Source of the DNA: Alistipes sp.
GTDB taxonomy: Bacteria > Bacteroidota > Bacteroidia > Bacteroidales > Rikenellaceae
DNA: 54,539 nucleotides
Direction of reading: 5' to 3'
Assembly: GCA_017623115.1 (NCBI GenBank)
Contig: JAGAPT010000057.1
Location: forward strand, 1 to 54,539
Positions within the stretch are counted from its first letter, which is position 1, and each line of letters begins with the position of its first letter. The notes beneath the pieces are model-generated. The model was not told the origin of the DNA. It did no database searches and worked only from the letters and a program-made list of their open reading frames with translations. The translations under genes were made by a program, and so were the position numbers. Positions 25,220 to 34,077 of the stretch are shown one piece after another.

Positions 25220-26722
25220 CTAAAATTGGAAGTAGATAAACGGCTGAATATCCGCCGACTTAATCTGCATCACACACCAAATAACGACCACCAGCATTGC
25301 CACCTGTACCCCCATCGGAGCACGGCTTACCAACCCCCGCATCCATCCATCGACCCGCGTCGGGATGAAGTGCAGCAGGTAGCCCAGCGCAATGAGCCCC
25401 ATCGAGAAGGCGTATCCCTCAACAATCTGCGGGATGAGCGACGTATCGAAATTGGTAAAGATTTGGTGCAGCAACAACGCTGCAGTCTGCATCGAGTCGG
25501 CACGGAAAACCAACCACCCGAGGCAGACGATGTGGAAGGTCAGCACCACACCGAAGAGGCGTGACAGGGGGTTCATCGAAGTCCCATCTTTCTTGGCCCA
25601 CGGAACGGCCTCCAGCCACATCTTATGCACCGCCAAAGCCACACCATGCAGCGCACCCCACAGCACAAAACGCAACGCTGCGCCATGCCACAAACCGCCC
25701 AGAAGCATCGTCAGGAGCAGGTTCAGATAGGTACGGCGCTTCCCCTTGCGGTTTCCGCCCAACGAGATATAGAGGTAGTCACGCAACCACGACGAGAGCG
25801 AAATATGCCACCGTCGCCAAAATTCGGTAATGGTAGCCGACTGGTAGGGGGCATCGAAGTTCTTCGGGAAATGGAAGCCCATCATCAGTGCCAGACCGAT
25901 GGCCATATCCGAATAACCCGAGAAGTCGCAATAGATTTGCAGGGCATAGCCATAAAGTCCCATCAGGCACTCGAAGCCCGAGTAGAGCAGTGGTTCATCG
26001 AAGATGCGATCGACGAAATTCAGGGCAATATAGTCCGAGATGACGGCCTTCTTGAACAGACCGGTCAGCATCAGGAACACCGCCCCTCCCAACATCTCGC
26101 GCGTCACTTCGGGGCGACGACGTATCTGGGGAATAAAGACCTTGGCACGCACGATAGGGCCTGCCAGCAGGGCGGGGAAATAGGAGAGATAGAAGAGGTA
26201 GTCGAGCCAACTCGTGAGCGGGCGCAACTCACGACGGTAGATATCTATCGTGTAACTCATCGACTGAAAGACGAAGAACGAGATACCAACCGGCAGGAAG
26301 ATGTTTTGGAATTGGAGAAAGCCCTCGCCAAAGAGTTGGTTCGAGATATCAATCAAGAAATTCGTGTACTTGAAATACCCCAACATACCCAGATTCAGTG
26401 CCACGCTCATCGCTACCAACAGGCGACGCATCGTGCGGTTGTGCGTATGATAGAGCGAGAAGCCAATCATGTAGTCGTAGGTTGCGGCCACGATGAGCAG
26501 CAGGAAATAGAGGCCGCTCGACTTATAGTAGAAATAGAGCGAGAAGGCCACAACATAGAGGATACGAGCCGTCGTAGTGCGCTGCAACAGGCGATAGAGC
26601 AGCAGAAAACCGACAAAGAGAAAGAGGAAGAGTCCGCTACTGAAAATCAGCGGCGACGAACTGTCGTAGGTCATCAACGCAACGACCTTCTGCCACACCA
26701 TCTCCAACGCCTCCATCATCAC
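25220..26722 (-). CDS. MBOAT-family membrane O-acyltransferase (AlgI-like)
   Basis: The 500-residue product has about ten membrane segments and the AlgI/DltB-type signature: H306 in FWRRWHISLSSWLRDYLYI and the probable catalytic H346 in GGLWHG. The family moves acyl, usually acetyl, groups across the inner membrane onto extracytoplasmic glycans. The SGNH esterase gene upstream (stop 10 bases before this start) is the partner expected for polysaccharide O-acetylation, as in AlgI with AlgJ/X. Which glycan is modified cannot be told. The start could also be either of the next two Met codons (MMMEALEM). Confidence 0.92.
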   Translation of the reverse strand: MMMEALEMVWQKVVALMTYDSSSPLIFSSGLFLFLFVGFLLLYRLLQRTTTARILYVVAFSLYFYYKSSGLYFLLLIVAATYDYMIGFSLYHTHNRTMRRLLVAMSVALNLGMLGYFKYTNFLIDISNQLFGEGFLQFQNIFLPVGISFFVFQSMSYTIDIYRRELRPLTSWLDYLFYLSYFPALLAGPIVRAKVFIPQIRRRPEVTREMLGGAVFLMLTGLFKKAVISDYIALNFVDRIFDEPLLYSGFECLMGLYGYALQIYCDFSGYSDMAIGLALMMGFHFPKNFDAPYQSATITEFWRRWHISLSSWLRDYLYISLGGNRKGKRRTYLNLLLTMLLGGLWHGAALRFVLWGALHGVALAVHKMWLEAVPWAKKDGTSMNPLSRLFGVVLTFHIVCLGWLVFRADSMQTAALLLHQIFTNFDTSLIPQIVEGYAFSMGLIALGYLLHFIPTRVDGWMRGLVSRAPMGVQVAMLVVVIWCVMQIKSADIQPFIYFQF

Positions 26723-26732
26723 TCCCCGCTTT

Positions 26733-28313
26733 TTACTCTATCTGCATCGTGCCCTCTTCGTGGGGTGTGGCCAACAAAGGGTCGTTTTGAATCGCCTGCA
26801 ACATCGCCGAGTCGACAACCGGTTGAGCCGCCTCGATACGGGCACGATATCGCTCTTCCGCCTTGGCAGCCTCGGCATTGATGGCGTCGAACAGCGCCCA
26901 CGCCACCCGACGACCTCCGGCATAGTTGATATGGGTGAAATCCTTGGCGGCCCACCCCTGCGCCACAAACTCCTCGATACCGCCCTCGGCCTGCATGGCG
27001 TCGAACGTCGACCAGAACGCCGCCCCCGTATTACGGGCTGCCGAGCGTTGGCAATCAATCATATAGGGGATGGCATCCATCGTCTCCACCGTATCGTCCT
27101 TCTTCACAGCGCGGTCGCTCACACCCAGTACCAATACGGCAGCCGAGGGGAAGCATTGGCGCACATAAGCGACAACCTTCTCGATCTGCTTGCCATAACT
27201 CGTATACTGCAAAACCCCCTTCTGCATGATGTTCAGGCCATATTGCAGAATCACCAAATCGTAGCCCGTCAAGGCATTGATTTGGGCATTGACCGAGGGG
27301 TTGGTGCGGAAGATAGCCTGTCCGTTGTTGCTGCGCACCGAATAGTTATCGACCTCAACACCTTTGTGCTCGAACAGGGCACCATAACCAATCATGCTGC
27401 CGGCACCCTCCAGAACTCGAAACTCCAACGTCTGAATCTGCGGCGCATGCACCACGGCCTGACGAACGGCCGAAGCTCCCTCGACAGCAAACTCGCGGTG
27501 CAACGAATCGTTGACAACCAATTCGATGCGGCTCTCCTCGGGAGCGATGAAGAGGACACGAGCCGTCGAGCAGGAGTCCAGTTTCTTGCGATAGATTGTC
27601 GCCTCCCAGCGGGTCGAAGCCCCCGTCACCGGTCGGCACACCCAACCCGAGACGTAGAAGTGCTCGTTGAGCGGAGCCGGTACGCTCTTATGCTGCATCA
27701 CGTTGTAGGCTGTCCATCCCTTCGACTGCGTCTTAATCGTGCGACGGTAAGCCGTCAACGGAGAGGCCATCGGCGCAAAGCCTGTGCCCCGACCGCCAAA
27801 AGCGGTTTGCAGTCGCTCGCGCAGGTCGGCCGTGAGGATATCACCCTCGATGAACGAGTCGCCCAACACGGCAATGCGCACCGGTCGGTCGGCATGCAGC
27901 AACGTGTCGCAAAAAGCCGCAAATCGCCCCTCATCGCTGAAATCCTCAATCGGCGTCAGGCGGGAACTATAGCGACGGCTATCGAGCGTGAATGGTTCGC
28001 GCGCGGTCGGCTCCTCGGCCAACAGCCACTCGTAGCTTACCTGCACCTCGTGCGGGGTTGTATCGGCCTCAATCTGGCGATTAACCTCCTCGAAATCGAC
28101 GGCAAACTCTGCCTCATCGAAGAGGATCACCTCTGCCGTCTCCTGCACGGCCACAGGGTCATCAAAGGCATAGAGGTCGGAGAAGATGTTGGCTCGACGC
28201 AGGGTAACCCCTCCGACCGTCACCGGAGGGATCAGGCTTACGACCAGCAGCACGACGAGCACCCACGCTGCGGTCTTCCAGCCTCGAAGCAGGTAATCTT
28301 GTTGAGGTTTCAT
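26733..28313 (-). CDS. Membrane-anchored SGNH hydrolase, partner of MBOAT
   Basis: The 526-residue product has one N-terminal membrane helix (about 12-33) and a periplasmic SGNH/GDSL hydrolase domain. The nucleophile is S153 in VLGDSFIEGD, LQYGLN provides the Asn block, and D458 and H461 in KDFTHINYAGG complete the triad. Between the anchor and the hydrolase are about 110 acidic residues, and a beta-sandwich insertion follows near 190-320. Such proteins finish acyl transfer or remove acyl groups from glycans in partnership with an MBOAT protein, here encoded 10 bases downstream. Acetyl transfer is inferred from the pairing; esterase activity alone is the alternative. Confidence 0.85.
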   Translation of the reverse strand: MKPQQDYLLRGWKTAAWVLVVLLVVSLIPPVTVGGVTLRRANIFSDLYAFDDPVAVQETAEVILFDEAEFAVDFEEVNRQIEADTTPHEVQVSYEWLLAEEPTAREPFTLDSRRYSSRLTPIEDFSDEGRFAAFCDTLLHADRPVRIAVLGDSFIEGDILTADLRERLQTAFGGRGTGFAPMASPLTAYRRTIKTQSKGWTAYNVMQHKSVPAPLNEHFYVSGWVCRPVTGASTRWEATIYRKKLDSCSTARVLFIAPEESRIELVVNDSLHREFAVEGASAVRQAVVHAPQIQTLEFRVLEGAGSMIGYGALFEHKGVEVDNYSVRSNNGQAIFRTNPSVNAQINALTGYDLVILQYGLNIMQKGVLQYTSYGKQIEKVVAYVRQCFPSAAVLVLGVSDRAVKKDDTVETMDAIPYMIDCQRSAARNTGAAFWSTFDAMQAEGGIEEFVAQGWAAKDFTHINYAGGRRVAWALFDAINAEAAKAEERYRARIEAAQPVVDSAMLQAIQNDPLLATPHEEGTMQIE

Positions 28314-28337
28314 TCCAAAGCAGTTCCGAGGTAAGGA

Positions 28338-29099
28338 TTAGTCGCGGCGGCCCAGAATCAGCAGGACATAGTAGAGCACCGAGGCAATGGCACTCAAGGC
28401 TGCAACCAGGTAGGTGCGAGCTGCCCAGCGCAACGAGATACGTGCCTGTGCAAGCCCCTCCTCGGTCATCAAACGGCTACCCCGCAACCACGCCAAAGCA
28501 CGCGCCGAAGCGTTGTACTCCACGGGCAGGGTAACAATCGAGAAGAGAGCCGACATAGCAATCATGCCAACACCAATCCAGCAAAGCAGTTCGTTTTGGG
28601 TCGAGGCAAGCACCACCAAGCCCAGCAGGATGACCCACATGGCAGCCGACGAAGCAAATTGCACGACCGGCACCAACTGCGAGCGCAACACCAGCGGAGC
28701 GTAGCCCTGGGCATGCTGTATGGCGTGGCCACACTCATGTGCCGCTACGGCCGCAGCAGCCACCGAGCAGGAGCCATAGACCGAGTCGCTCAAATTCACC
28801 GTCATCGTACGCGGGTCGAAGTGGTCAGTAAGGCGACCTCGCACATGGGTTACCTTCACGTTATGGATGTGGTTCTCGCGCAACATGCGCTCGGCCACCT
28901 CGGCACCGGTCAACCCACCCGGGAACATCACCTGCGAATACTTCTTGAAGACCGACTGCAAACGGGCCTGCACGATCCAGCCAACCACGGCAATCACAAT
29001 AATCAACAGATACATGCCATTCGAAGCGGCATGCATCGATATACCCTCTTGATAATAGGGGGTGGCTTGTAACAAGCTATACAAAGGTTGAATCATCAT
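28338..29099 (-). CDS. Membrane zinc metallopeptidase, YugP family
   Basis: The 253-residue product belongs to the neutral zinc metallopeptidase 2 (YugP) family. An N-terminal membrane helix (about 29-45) is followed by QARLQSVFKKYSQV, the family hallmark GLTGAEVAERML, and the zinc site H121-E122-x-x-H125 in AAHECGHAIQHA. Two or three more membrane helices follow. The physiological substrate of the family is not established. The N-terminus is uncertain: the Met at 29015 (MYLLIIVI) would match typical family starts better than the 28 extra residues given here. The SGNH gene starts 24 bases after its stop. Confidence 0.85.
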   Translation of the reverse strand: MMIQPLYSLLQATPYYQEGISMHAASNGMYLLIIVIAVVGWIVQARLQSVFKKYSQVMFPGGLTGAEVAERMLRENHIHNVKVTHVRGRLTDHFDPRTMTVNLSDSVYGSCSVAAAAVAAHECGHAIQHAQGYAPLVLRSQLVPVVQFASSAAMWVILLGLVVLASTQNELLCWIGVGMIAMSALFSIVTLPVEYNASARALAWLRGSRLMTEEGLAQARISLRWAARTYLVAALSAIASVLYYVLLILGRRD

Positions 29100-29312
29100 C
29101 GTTCTTTTTTATGTTTCTATACCTCGCTGCTACAAACAACGGGCATCTTTGGGGCAAAAATACGAATTTTTCACCGAATATAGTCTCTCTTCTGCAAAAT
29201 ATTCGGAGCCCACACCGCGCTCTTTGCCCGAAAATACCTATCTTTACTGCTGAAAATCTCCGTTCCCCCGATTTCGGGGTGTAACTTCACCAAACGGAGG
29301 CTTGAAAAACAG

Positions 29313-30557
29313 ATGAATCTTTCACTCGATATTGCCCGCCGCATGGCACGTGCATCGGATGGCCACCGCCGTTCGGTCATGGAGCGTATTGCCGTAGGTT
29401 CGGTAGCATTGAGTGTTGCCGTCATGGTGCTCTCGTTGGCTGTCATCATGGGATTCAAGCGTGAATTGTCCCACCGCACGGCCGCCTTTACCTCACATGT
29501 CGTGGTAACGGATGTGCGCAGCCTGCGAACCGTCAACGCCACGCCCATTACTGCTTCTGCGCACCTCGACTCGCTCATCCGCAGGCAGGAGGGAGCGGTG
29601 AGCGTGGCGCGCTACGCCCGTCGCGGGGGCATTGTACGCACCGCCGAAGCGGTCGAAGGGGTTCTCTTGAAGGGCATTGGGCCGGAATACGACCTCTCGC
29701 TCTTCGAGCAGTGGCTCACGGAGGGTGCGCTCCCTCGAGTCGCCGACTCGATACGCACGAAGGATCTCCTGCTCTCGGCCTCCCTGGCACAACGACTCCA
29801 AATCGGCGTGGGCGATCGCTTGGAGATGCTCTTTGTCGAGCAGGGCACTACACCCTATCGCGACCGATTCAAGGTATCGGGTATCTATGCCTCGGGGCTG
29901 GAGGAGATGGACCGCACAACCCTCCTCACCGATATCCGCAACGTACAACGACTTTCGCAATGGAGCGAGGAGCAGGTATCGGGCTATGAGATTCGACTCG
30001 ACAAACTCGATCGCATCCCGCTCTTCACGGCACAACTCGACACGGCTCTCTTCTACGACGAGGCCGGAGGCTCGGAGAATCTGACCGCTCAAAGCATGCT
30101 CGAAATCCATCCCGAGATATTCGATTGGCTCAAGGCGCACGACATGAATGCCGTGGTGATCCTCACCATCATGCTCATCGTCGCCTTCTTCAACCTCTCG
30201 ACGGCGTTGCTCATCATCGTGCTGGAGCGGATGCGCATGATTGGTGTCTTGAAAGCCCTCGGCATGGGGAACCGTGCATTACGCCGCATCTTCCTCTACC
30301 GTGCAGCCCTCATCGCCCTGCGCGGATTGCTGTGGGGAAACATCATCGGCCTCCTTATCTGCTTCGTGCAGCAGCACTTCGACCTCATCAAGCTCGATGC
30401 CGAGGGGTATCTGCTCTCCTCGGTGCCCATCGACCTCGGATGGGGTTGGTGGGGGCTCCTGAACATTGGATTTGCGATTGCCATCCTGCTACTGATGTGG
30501 TTACCGGCCTCGGTGGTCGCTACCGTGAAACCCGAAGAGACGATGCGTTATGAATAA
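29313..30557 (+). CDS. LolC/E-FtsX family ABC permease
   Basis: The 414-residue product has an N-terminal membrane helix (about 28-50), a large periplasmic MacB-type domain (about 55-265) and three C-terminal helices (about 275-400) with FtsX-like signatures such as MRMIGVLKALGMGN. Proteins of this type form the membrane part of lipoprotein-releasing (LolCDE) or related MacB-type export systems. No ATPase gene is adjacent, so the partner must be encoded elsewhere. Its end overlaps the start of the methyltransferase gene by 8 bases. I cannot separate LolC from LolE or from other FtsX permeases by sequence alone. Confidence 0.85.
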   Translation: MNLSLDIARRMARASDGHRRSVMERIAVGSVALSVAVMVLSLAVIMGFKRELSHRTAAFTSHVVVTDVRSLRTVNATPITASAHLDSLIRRQEGAVSVARYARRGGIVRTAEAVEGVLLKGIGPEYDLSLFEQWLTEGALPRVADSIRTKDLLLSASLAQRLQIGVGDRLEMLFVEQGTTPYRDRFKVSGIYASGLEEMDRTTLLTDIRNVQRLSQWSEEQVSGYEIRLDKLDRIPLFTAQLDTALFYDEAGGSENLTAQSMLEIHPEIFDWLKAHDMNAVVILTIMLIVAFFNLSTALLIIVLERMRMIGVLKALGMGNRALRRIFLYRAALIALRGLLWGNIIGLLICFVQQHFDLIKLDAEGYLLSSVPIDLGWGWWGLLNIGFAIAILLLMWLPASVVATVKPEETMRYE

Positions 30558-31287
30558 CACGAAACACGCCACGACCCCCGTCACTCCCGACAAAGGGAAA
30601 AAAGAGCAGATGCGAAGCATGTTCAATCGCATCGCCCCGAGCTACGACATGCTCAACCATCTCTTTTCATGCCACATCGATCGGTGGTGGCGTCATCGTG
30701 CCACACGTTTGGCTGCTTCCCGGCAACCACGCCGCATCTTGGATTTGGCTACCGGAACGGGCGATATGGCCATCGCTCTGGCACAACGCATCCCGCAATG
30801 CGAGATTCTCGGGCTGGACCTTTCGGAGGAGATGCTTTCGGTGGCCCAGCGCAAAGTGAAGGCACATAACCTCGAACAACGTATCATCCTGCGCACGGGC
30901 GATGCCGAACACCTTCCCATGTCCGACAAACAGTTCGATGCAGTGACCGTCGGGTTCGGCATTCGCAATTTCGCTCGCTTGGAACAATGTTTTCAAGAGA
31001 TGCACCGCGTTTTACAACCGAATGGCCGTTTGATTATTGTCGAACTTACCACCCCTAAAAATCGGTTGATACGTACGATTTATGAATTTTACTCGTTTCG
31101 CTTGATGCCTTTGATCGGAGGATGGATCTCGCGCGAAAAAAAGGCCTATCGCTATCTGCCCGCCTCGGTACACGCCTTTCACAGCCCGGAGCGAGTAGTG
31201 GAGATGATGCAGGGTGCAGGATTTCGAGATTGTGCCGCCCATCCTCTCACCTTTGGAATTGCTCACTTATTTACTGCTACACGATGA
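30550..31287 (+). CDS. menG: Demethylmenaquinone methyltransferase
   Basis: The 245-residue product is a class I SAM-dependent methyltransferase of the UbiE/MenG family. The SAM loop is LDLATGTGDMAIAL, acidic motif II is ILGLDLSEEML, and family-specific blocks RIAPSYDMLNHLFS near the N-terminus and VTVGFGIRNF in the middle are present. It adds the last methyl group in menaquinone synthesis; Bacteroidota use menaquinone, so the MenG name is preferred to UbiE. It overlaps both neighbours (8 bases with the permease, 4 bases with the lipoprotein), which suggests translational coupling. Confidence 0.95.
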   Translation: MNNTKHATTPVTPDKGKKEQMRSMFNRIAPSYDMLNHLFSCHIDRWWRHRATRLAASRQPRRILDLATGTGDMAIALAQRIPQCEILGLDLSEEMLSVAQRKVKAHNLEQRIILRTGDAEHLPMSDKQFDAVTVGFGIRNFARLEQCFQEMHRVLQPNGRLIIVELTTPKNRLIRTIYEFYSFRLMPLIGGWISREKKAYRYLPASVHAFHSPERVVEMMQGAGFRDCAAHPLTFGIAHLFTATR

Positions 31288-31796
31288 AACGCTTTCTGAT
31301 GCTGGTTACACTGCTCGGACTTACGCTCACGATGACCTCGTGCCGCGGGGTCAAAGAGCGCATGCGCGAAAAAATCCGCTTCGAACGAGTGGTAGAGGTA
31401 CGACCTTCGGGGTTGACCGGTCTTGAAATAGATGTCGCTGTCAGCAACGACTCGGGACATCAATTACGCCTTGACGAGGCCCATGCCACGCTCTTCTATC
31501 GGGAGAGCGAGGTAGGCACCATGCGCCTGGCAGAGCCCGTCGAGCTGGAGCGACGCACTGCAGCCACGTTGACAACCCGCTGGCTGCTCGATTTGAAAAA
31601 TCCGCTGGCCGCTTTGGCTGTCGTGGCCAAAATCGGGCAACAAGACCTTTCGCAGCTCCGGGTATCACTTGTCCTCAATGGGCGCGGAGGACCGATGCCC
31701 GTAACTATTTTACGCGAAAAGATGCCATTGTCCGATTTTTTGAATACCTTTGGCGTTGAGGCAACCGATTTGACCAAACTAATTCAGTTACGATGA
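31284..31796 (+). CDS. LEA14-like lipoprotein
   Basis: The 170-residue product starts with a lipoprotein signal ending TMTSC (Cys20). The rest (about 35-150) resembles an LEA14/WHy-type beta-sandwich, with LEIDVAVSNDSGHQLRL, ATLFYRESEVGTM and a late DFLNTFGVE segment. Basic residues follow the lipidated Cys, so it is probably kept in the periplasm. The role is unknown. The start at 31284 overlaps the methyltransferase stop (ATGA); an earlier in-frame ATG at 31122 is rejected because it has no signal and overlaps 160 bases. Its own stop overlaps the next start in the same way. Confidence 0.8.
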   Translation: MKRFLMLVTLLGLTLTMTSCRGVKERMREKIRFERVVEVRPSGLTGLEIDVAVSNDSGHQLRLDEAHATLFYRESEVGTMRLAEPVELERRTAATLTTRWLLDLKNPLAALAVVAKIGQQDLSQLRVSLVLNGRGGPMPVTILREKMPLSDFLNTFGVEATDLTKLIQLR

Positions 31797-32263
31797 ATAA
31801 GCAGCTGTTTTTTTTAACCATGCTGGTGCTCCTCGGAGCACTCTCCAGTGCCGATGCACAATCGTTAAACGACTTCAAAGAGCACCTCGGCCGTGAAATT
31901 GTAAGCGAGAAGGCTCCCGAAGGGGCTCGTATCACCATCCGTGAGGAGGGAGATGCCGCACAGGTGGTAGCCGCCTCCGCTGCAGCCACAGCCCCCCTGC
32001 GCCTGCGGGGATACCGCGTCTGCATCTTCTTCGACAACGGCCAAAATGCCCGCACAGAGGCTATGGAGGCGCGAAAGTTATTCGCGGAGCACTTTGCAGG
32101 CGTCCCGCTTTACATGGTTTATGAAAACCCCTATTTCCGTGTGACGGTGGGGAATTGTCTGACCATCGAAGAGGCTATCATTTTGAAAGGAAAGGTCGCC
32201 GGACACTTCCCAAAAGCCTTCCCCAAGAGCGAAGAGTTGACCTTAAATGACCTTTTGAAGTAA
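31793..32263 (+). CDS. Secreted SPOR-domain-like protein
   Basis: The 156-residue product has a signal peptide (about 1-22, ending SADA) and a C-terminal domain (about 73-145) that reads as a SPOR-like fold: GYRVCIFFDNGQNARTEAM, then LYMVYENPYFRVTVGNCLTIEEA. SPOR domains bind denuded peptidoglycan at division sites; many Bacteroidota have small secreted versions like this one. It is the last gene of the four-gene overlapping set beginning at 29313. No clear terminator follows before the next promoter. Confidence 0.8.
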   Translation: MNKQLFFLTMLVLLGALSSADAQSLNDFKEHLGREIVSEKAPEGARITIREEGDAAQVVAASAAATAPLRLRGYRVCIFFDNGQNARTEAMEARKLFAEHFAGVPLYMVYENPYFRVTVGNCLTIEEAIILKGKVAGHFPKAFPKSEELTLNDLLK

Positions 32264-32299
32264 AAAAAGGGGGCAAAACACAATTTTACTTATAATTTT

Positions 32300-32330
32300 T
32301 TTGCATTTACGCATCGAATACCTATATTTG
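32300..32330 (+). promoter_or_regulatory. Consensus Bacteroidota promoter of the cysteine-rich lipoprotein gene
   Basis: TTTG (32300-32303), a 19-base spacer and TATATTTG (32323-32330) match the -33/-7 consensus perfectly. It is the best promoter in the window and predicts a leader of about 42 bases and strong constitutive expression. Confidence 0.8.
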
Positions 32331-32378
32331 CAACGTACAAACAATTCACACAAGGTTTCACTTAAAAGAATTAGTGCT

Positions 32379-32639
32379 ATGAAAAAGATTTTCTCGTTCG
32401 CAATTATGATGGCCGCTGTGGCTATGTTCAGCTGCGCAGGTAACGCAAATAAACCCGCTGAGGCAGAGGCTGCTGAGGCTCCCGCTGTTGAGGCTTGCTG
32501 CGCTGAGTGCGCTGAGGAGGCCGAGAAGGATGAGTGCTGCAAGGATGAGTGCTGCGGCAAGGAGCAGTGCGACAAGCCGGCCGAGGAGCAGTGCGATGCT
32601 TGCAAGGCTAAGGCTGCCGAGGCTGAGAAGGCTGAGTAA
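32379..32639 (+). CDS. Small cysteine-rich, acidic lipoprotein of unknown function
   Basis: The 86-residue product has a lipoprotein signal ending FSC (Cys19) and a mature part made almost only of Ala, Glu, Lys, Asp and Cys. Ten further Cys residues lie at 40, 41, 44, 53, 54, 58, 59, 64, 72 and 75, including three CC pairs and ECxxEC-like spacing (DECCKDECCGKEQC). No known family was recognised. The Cys and acid clusters suggest metal binding or a redox role, but an Ala/Glu-rich low-complexity sequence could also be structural. The start at 32379 is chosen for the signal; a strong promoter and a terminator frame it as a single-gene unit. Codon choice (GCT, GAG, TGC repeated) suggests high expression. 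Confidence 0.8.
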   Translation: MKKIFSFAIMMAAVAMFSCAGNANKPAEAEAAEAPAVEACCAECAEEAEKDECCKDECCGKEQCDKPAEEQCDACKAKAAEAEKAE

Positions 32640-32657
32640 TCATTTACGCCAAAACCG

Positions 32658-32691
32658 AAGAGGATTTCGACCAACGAAGTCCTCTTTTTTT
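32658..32691 (+). terminator. Intrinsic terminator after the cysteine-rich lipoprotein gene
   Basis: A 12-base stem (32658-32669 with 32675-32686, one G-U pair in the rightward RNA), loop ACCAA, and a T-run to 32691 form a typical intrinsic terminator 18 bases after the stop. Confidence 0.88.
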
Positions 32692-32722
32692 GTGCCTTTT
32701 TCCCAAAAAAAGGGTATCTTTG
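32689..32722 (+). promoter_or_regulatory. Promoter of the NhaD-like antiporter gene
   Basis: TATCTTTG at 32715-32722 is a perfect -7 element. TTTG at 32689-32692 is 22 bases upstream, slightly far, and overlaps the end of the preceding terminator T-run. The start codon is 34 bases after the -7. Confidence 0.6.
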
Positions 32723-32756
32723 CACCAATTTAGCAATTCAATAATCACACACAGCT

Positions 32757-34055
32757 ATGCAACAAGTCGAACTTTGGATGCTGATTCCTTTTGCAATCAT
32801 GCTCCTTACGATTGCTGTGGCTCCCCTCATCGCCGAACATTGGTGGGAGGAAAACCGCAACAAGTTGATTTTCACCTTGGCGCTCTCGATTCCGACCGCC
32901 ATTCTGCTTTGCATGGTAGGGCTCGGCAGCAACGTAATGCACCAACTGCTCTACGACTACGTTCCCTTTATCGTGCTGCTGTTAGCCCTCTTTGTGGTCA
33001 CGGGCGGTATTCGCATCAGTGGCGATATCGCGGCCACACCGGGTATCAACACAGGTGTACTTGCCTTGGGATGGCTCTTAGCCTCCTTCATGGGTACTAC
33101 AGGTGCTGCCATGTTGATGATTCGCCCGCTGCTGCAAATCAACCAACAGCGTCAACATCGTGCTCACACGGTGCTCTTCTTCATCGCCCTGGTTGCCAAC
33201 TGCGGTGGCCTGCTCACGCCGCTGGGTGATCCCCCGTTGTTCCTGCTCTACCTGCGTGGTGCCGATTTCCATTGGTTTATGGAGGTGGCTCCCCAATGGG
33301 CCTTTGTAGGTGGGCTGTTGCTGGCAACCTACTTTGTATGGGATAGCTACCTGATTCGTCACGAGCCGACTGATATGCGCAAGCGTGATTTGGAGGAGCA
33401 CGAGCCAATTCGTGTTACAGGCTGCATCAACTTCCTGTGGCTCGCAGCAATCATCGCCGCCGTCATTTTCCTCAACCGTGCCTACATCCCCGCCATGGGC
33501 GACCACCACGCACCCATCTATGTGCAGTTCCTGCGCGAGATTGTGCTGTTGGTGATTATCGGCCTCTCGATGTGGACAACCGCGCAGGCTGTGCGCAAGG
33601 CCAACCACTTCTCGTGGGACCCGATTGCCGAAGTAGCCATCCTCTTTGTCGGCATCTTTACCACGATGACCCCCGCCCTGCTCTACCTCAGCGAGCACGC
33701 TCCGGCCTTGGGTATGACCGAGCCGTGGCAGTTCTACTATGCCACGGGCGTCCTCTCGTCGTTCCTCGATAACGCCCCGACGGCCGTAGCCTTCTATACC
33801 GTGGCTACGGGTCTGCCGATTGCCGAGGGTACTCCTCTCATTGCCGGCATTCCCGAGCTGTTGCTCAAAGCCATCGCCCTTGGCTCGGTATTCTTCGGTG
33901 CCATGACCTACATCGGCAATGGTCCCAACTTCATGGTCAAGGCAATCGCCGAGTCGGAAGGGGTTAAGATGCCCTCGTTCTTCGGTTACATGGTGCGCTT
34001 CTCGCTCATCGTACTGCTGCCGATTTACATCCTCACGCAGTTGATTTTCTTGTAG
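32757..34055 (+). CDS. nhaD: NhaD-like Na+/H+ antiporter (ion transporter superfamily)
   Basis: The 432-residue product has about eleven to twelve membrane segments and the landmarks of the NhaD branch of the ArsB/CitM ion-transporter superfamily: ALVANCGGLLTPLGDPPLFLLYLRG in the first half and SSFLDNAPTAVAFYTVA in the second. Such proteins exchange Na+ or Li+ for H+ in the inner membrane and support pH and salt tolerance. The gene is monocistronic, between its own promoter and a terminator shared with the convergent hydrolase gene. The family is clear; the transported ion is by analogy. Confidence 0.82.
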   Translation: MQQVELWMLIPFAIMLLTIAVAPLIAEHWWEENRNKLIFTLALSIPTAILLCMVGLGSNVMHQLLYDYVPFIVLLLALFVVTGGIRISGDIAATPGINTGVLALGWLLASFMGTTGAAMLMIRPLLQINQQRQHRAHTVLFFIALVANCGGLLTPLGDPPLFLLYLRGADFHWFMEVAPQWAFVGGLLLATYFVWDSYLIRHEPTDMRKRDLEEHEPIRVTGCINFLWLAAIIAAVIFLNRAYIPAMGDHHAPIYVQFLREIVLLVIIGLSMWTTAQAVRKANHFSWDPIAEVAILFVGIFTTMTPALLYLSEHAPALGMTEPWQFYYATGVLSSFLDNAPTAVAFYTVATGLPIAEGTPLIAGIPELLLKAIALGSVFFGAMTYIGNGPNFMVKAIAESEGVKMPSFFGYMVRFSLIVLLPIYILTQLIFL

Positions 34056-34077
34056 CGAAGCCTACGAATAGCACAAG

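Noticed and set aside
29155-29162. -7-like TATTTTTG before the YugP-type gene
   Set aside because: The nearest -33-like sequence is 32 bases away, so it may be chance in an A+T-rich stretch.
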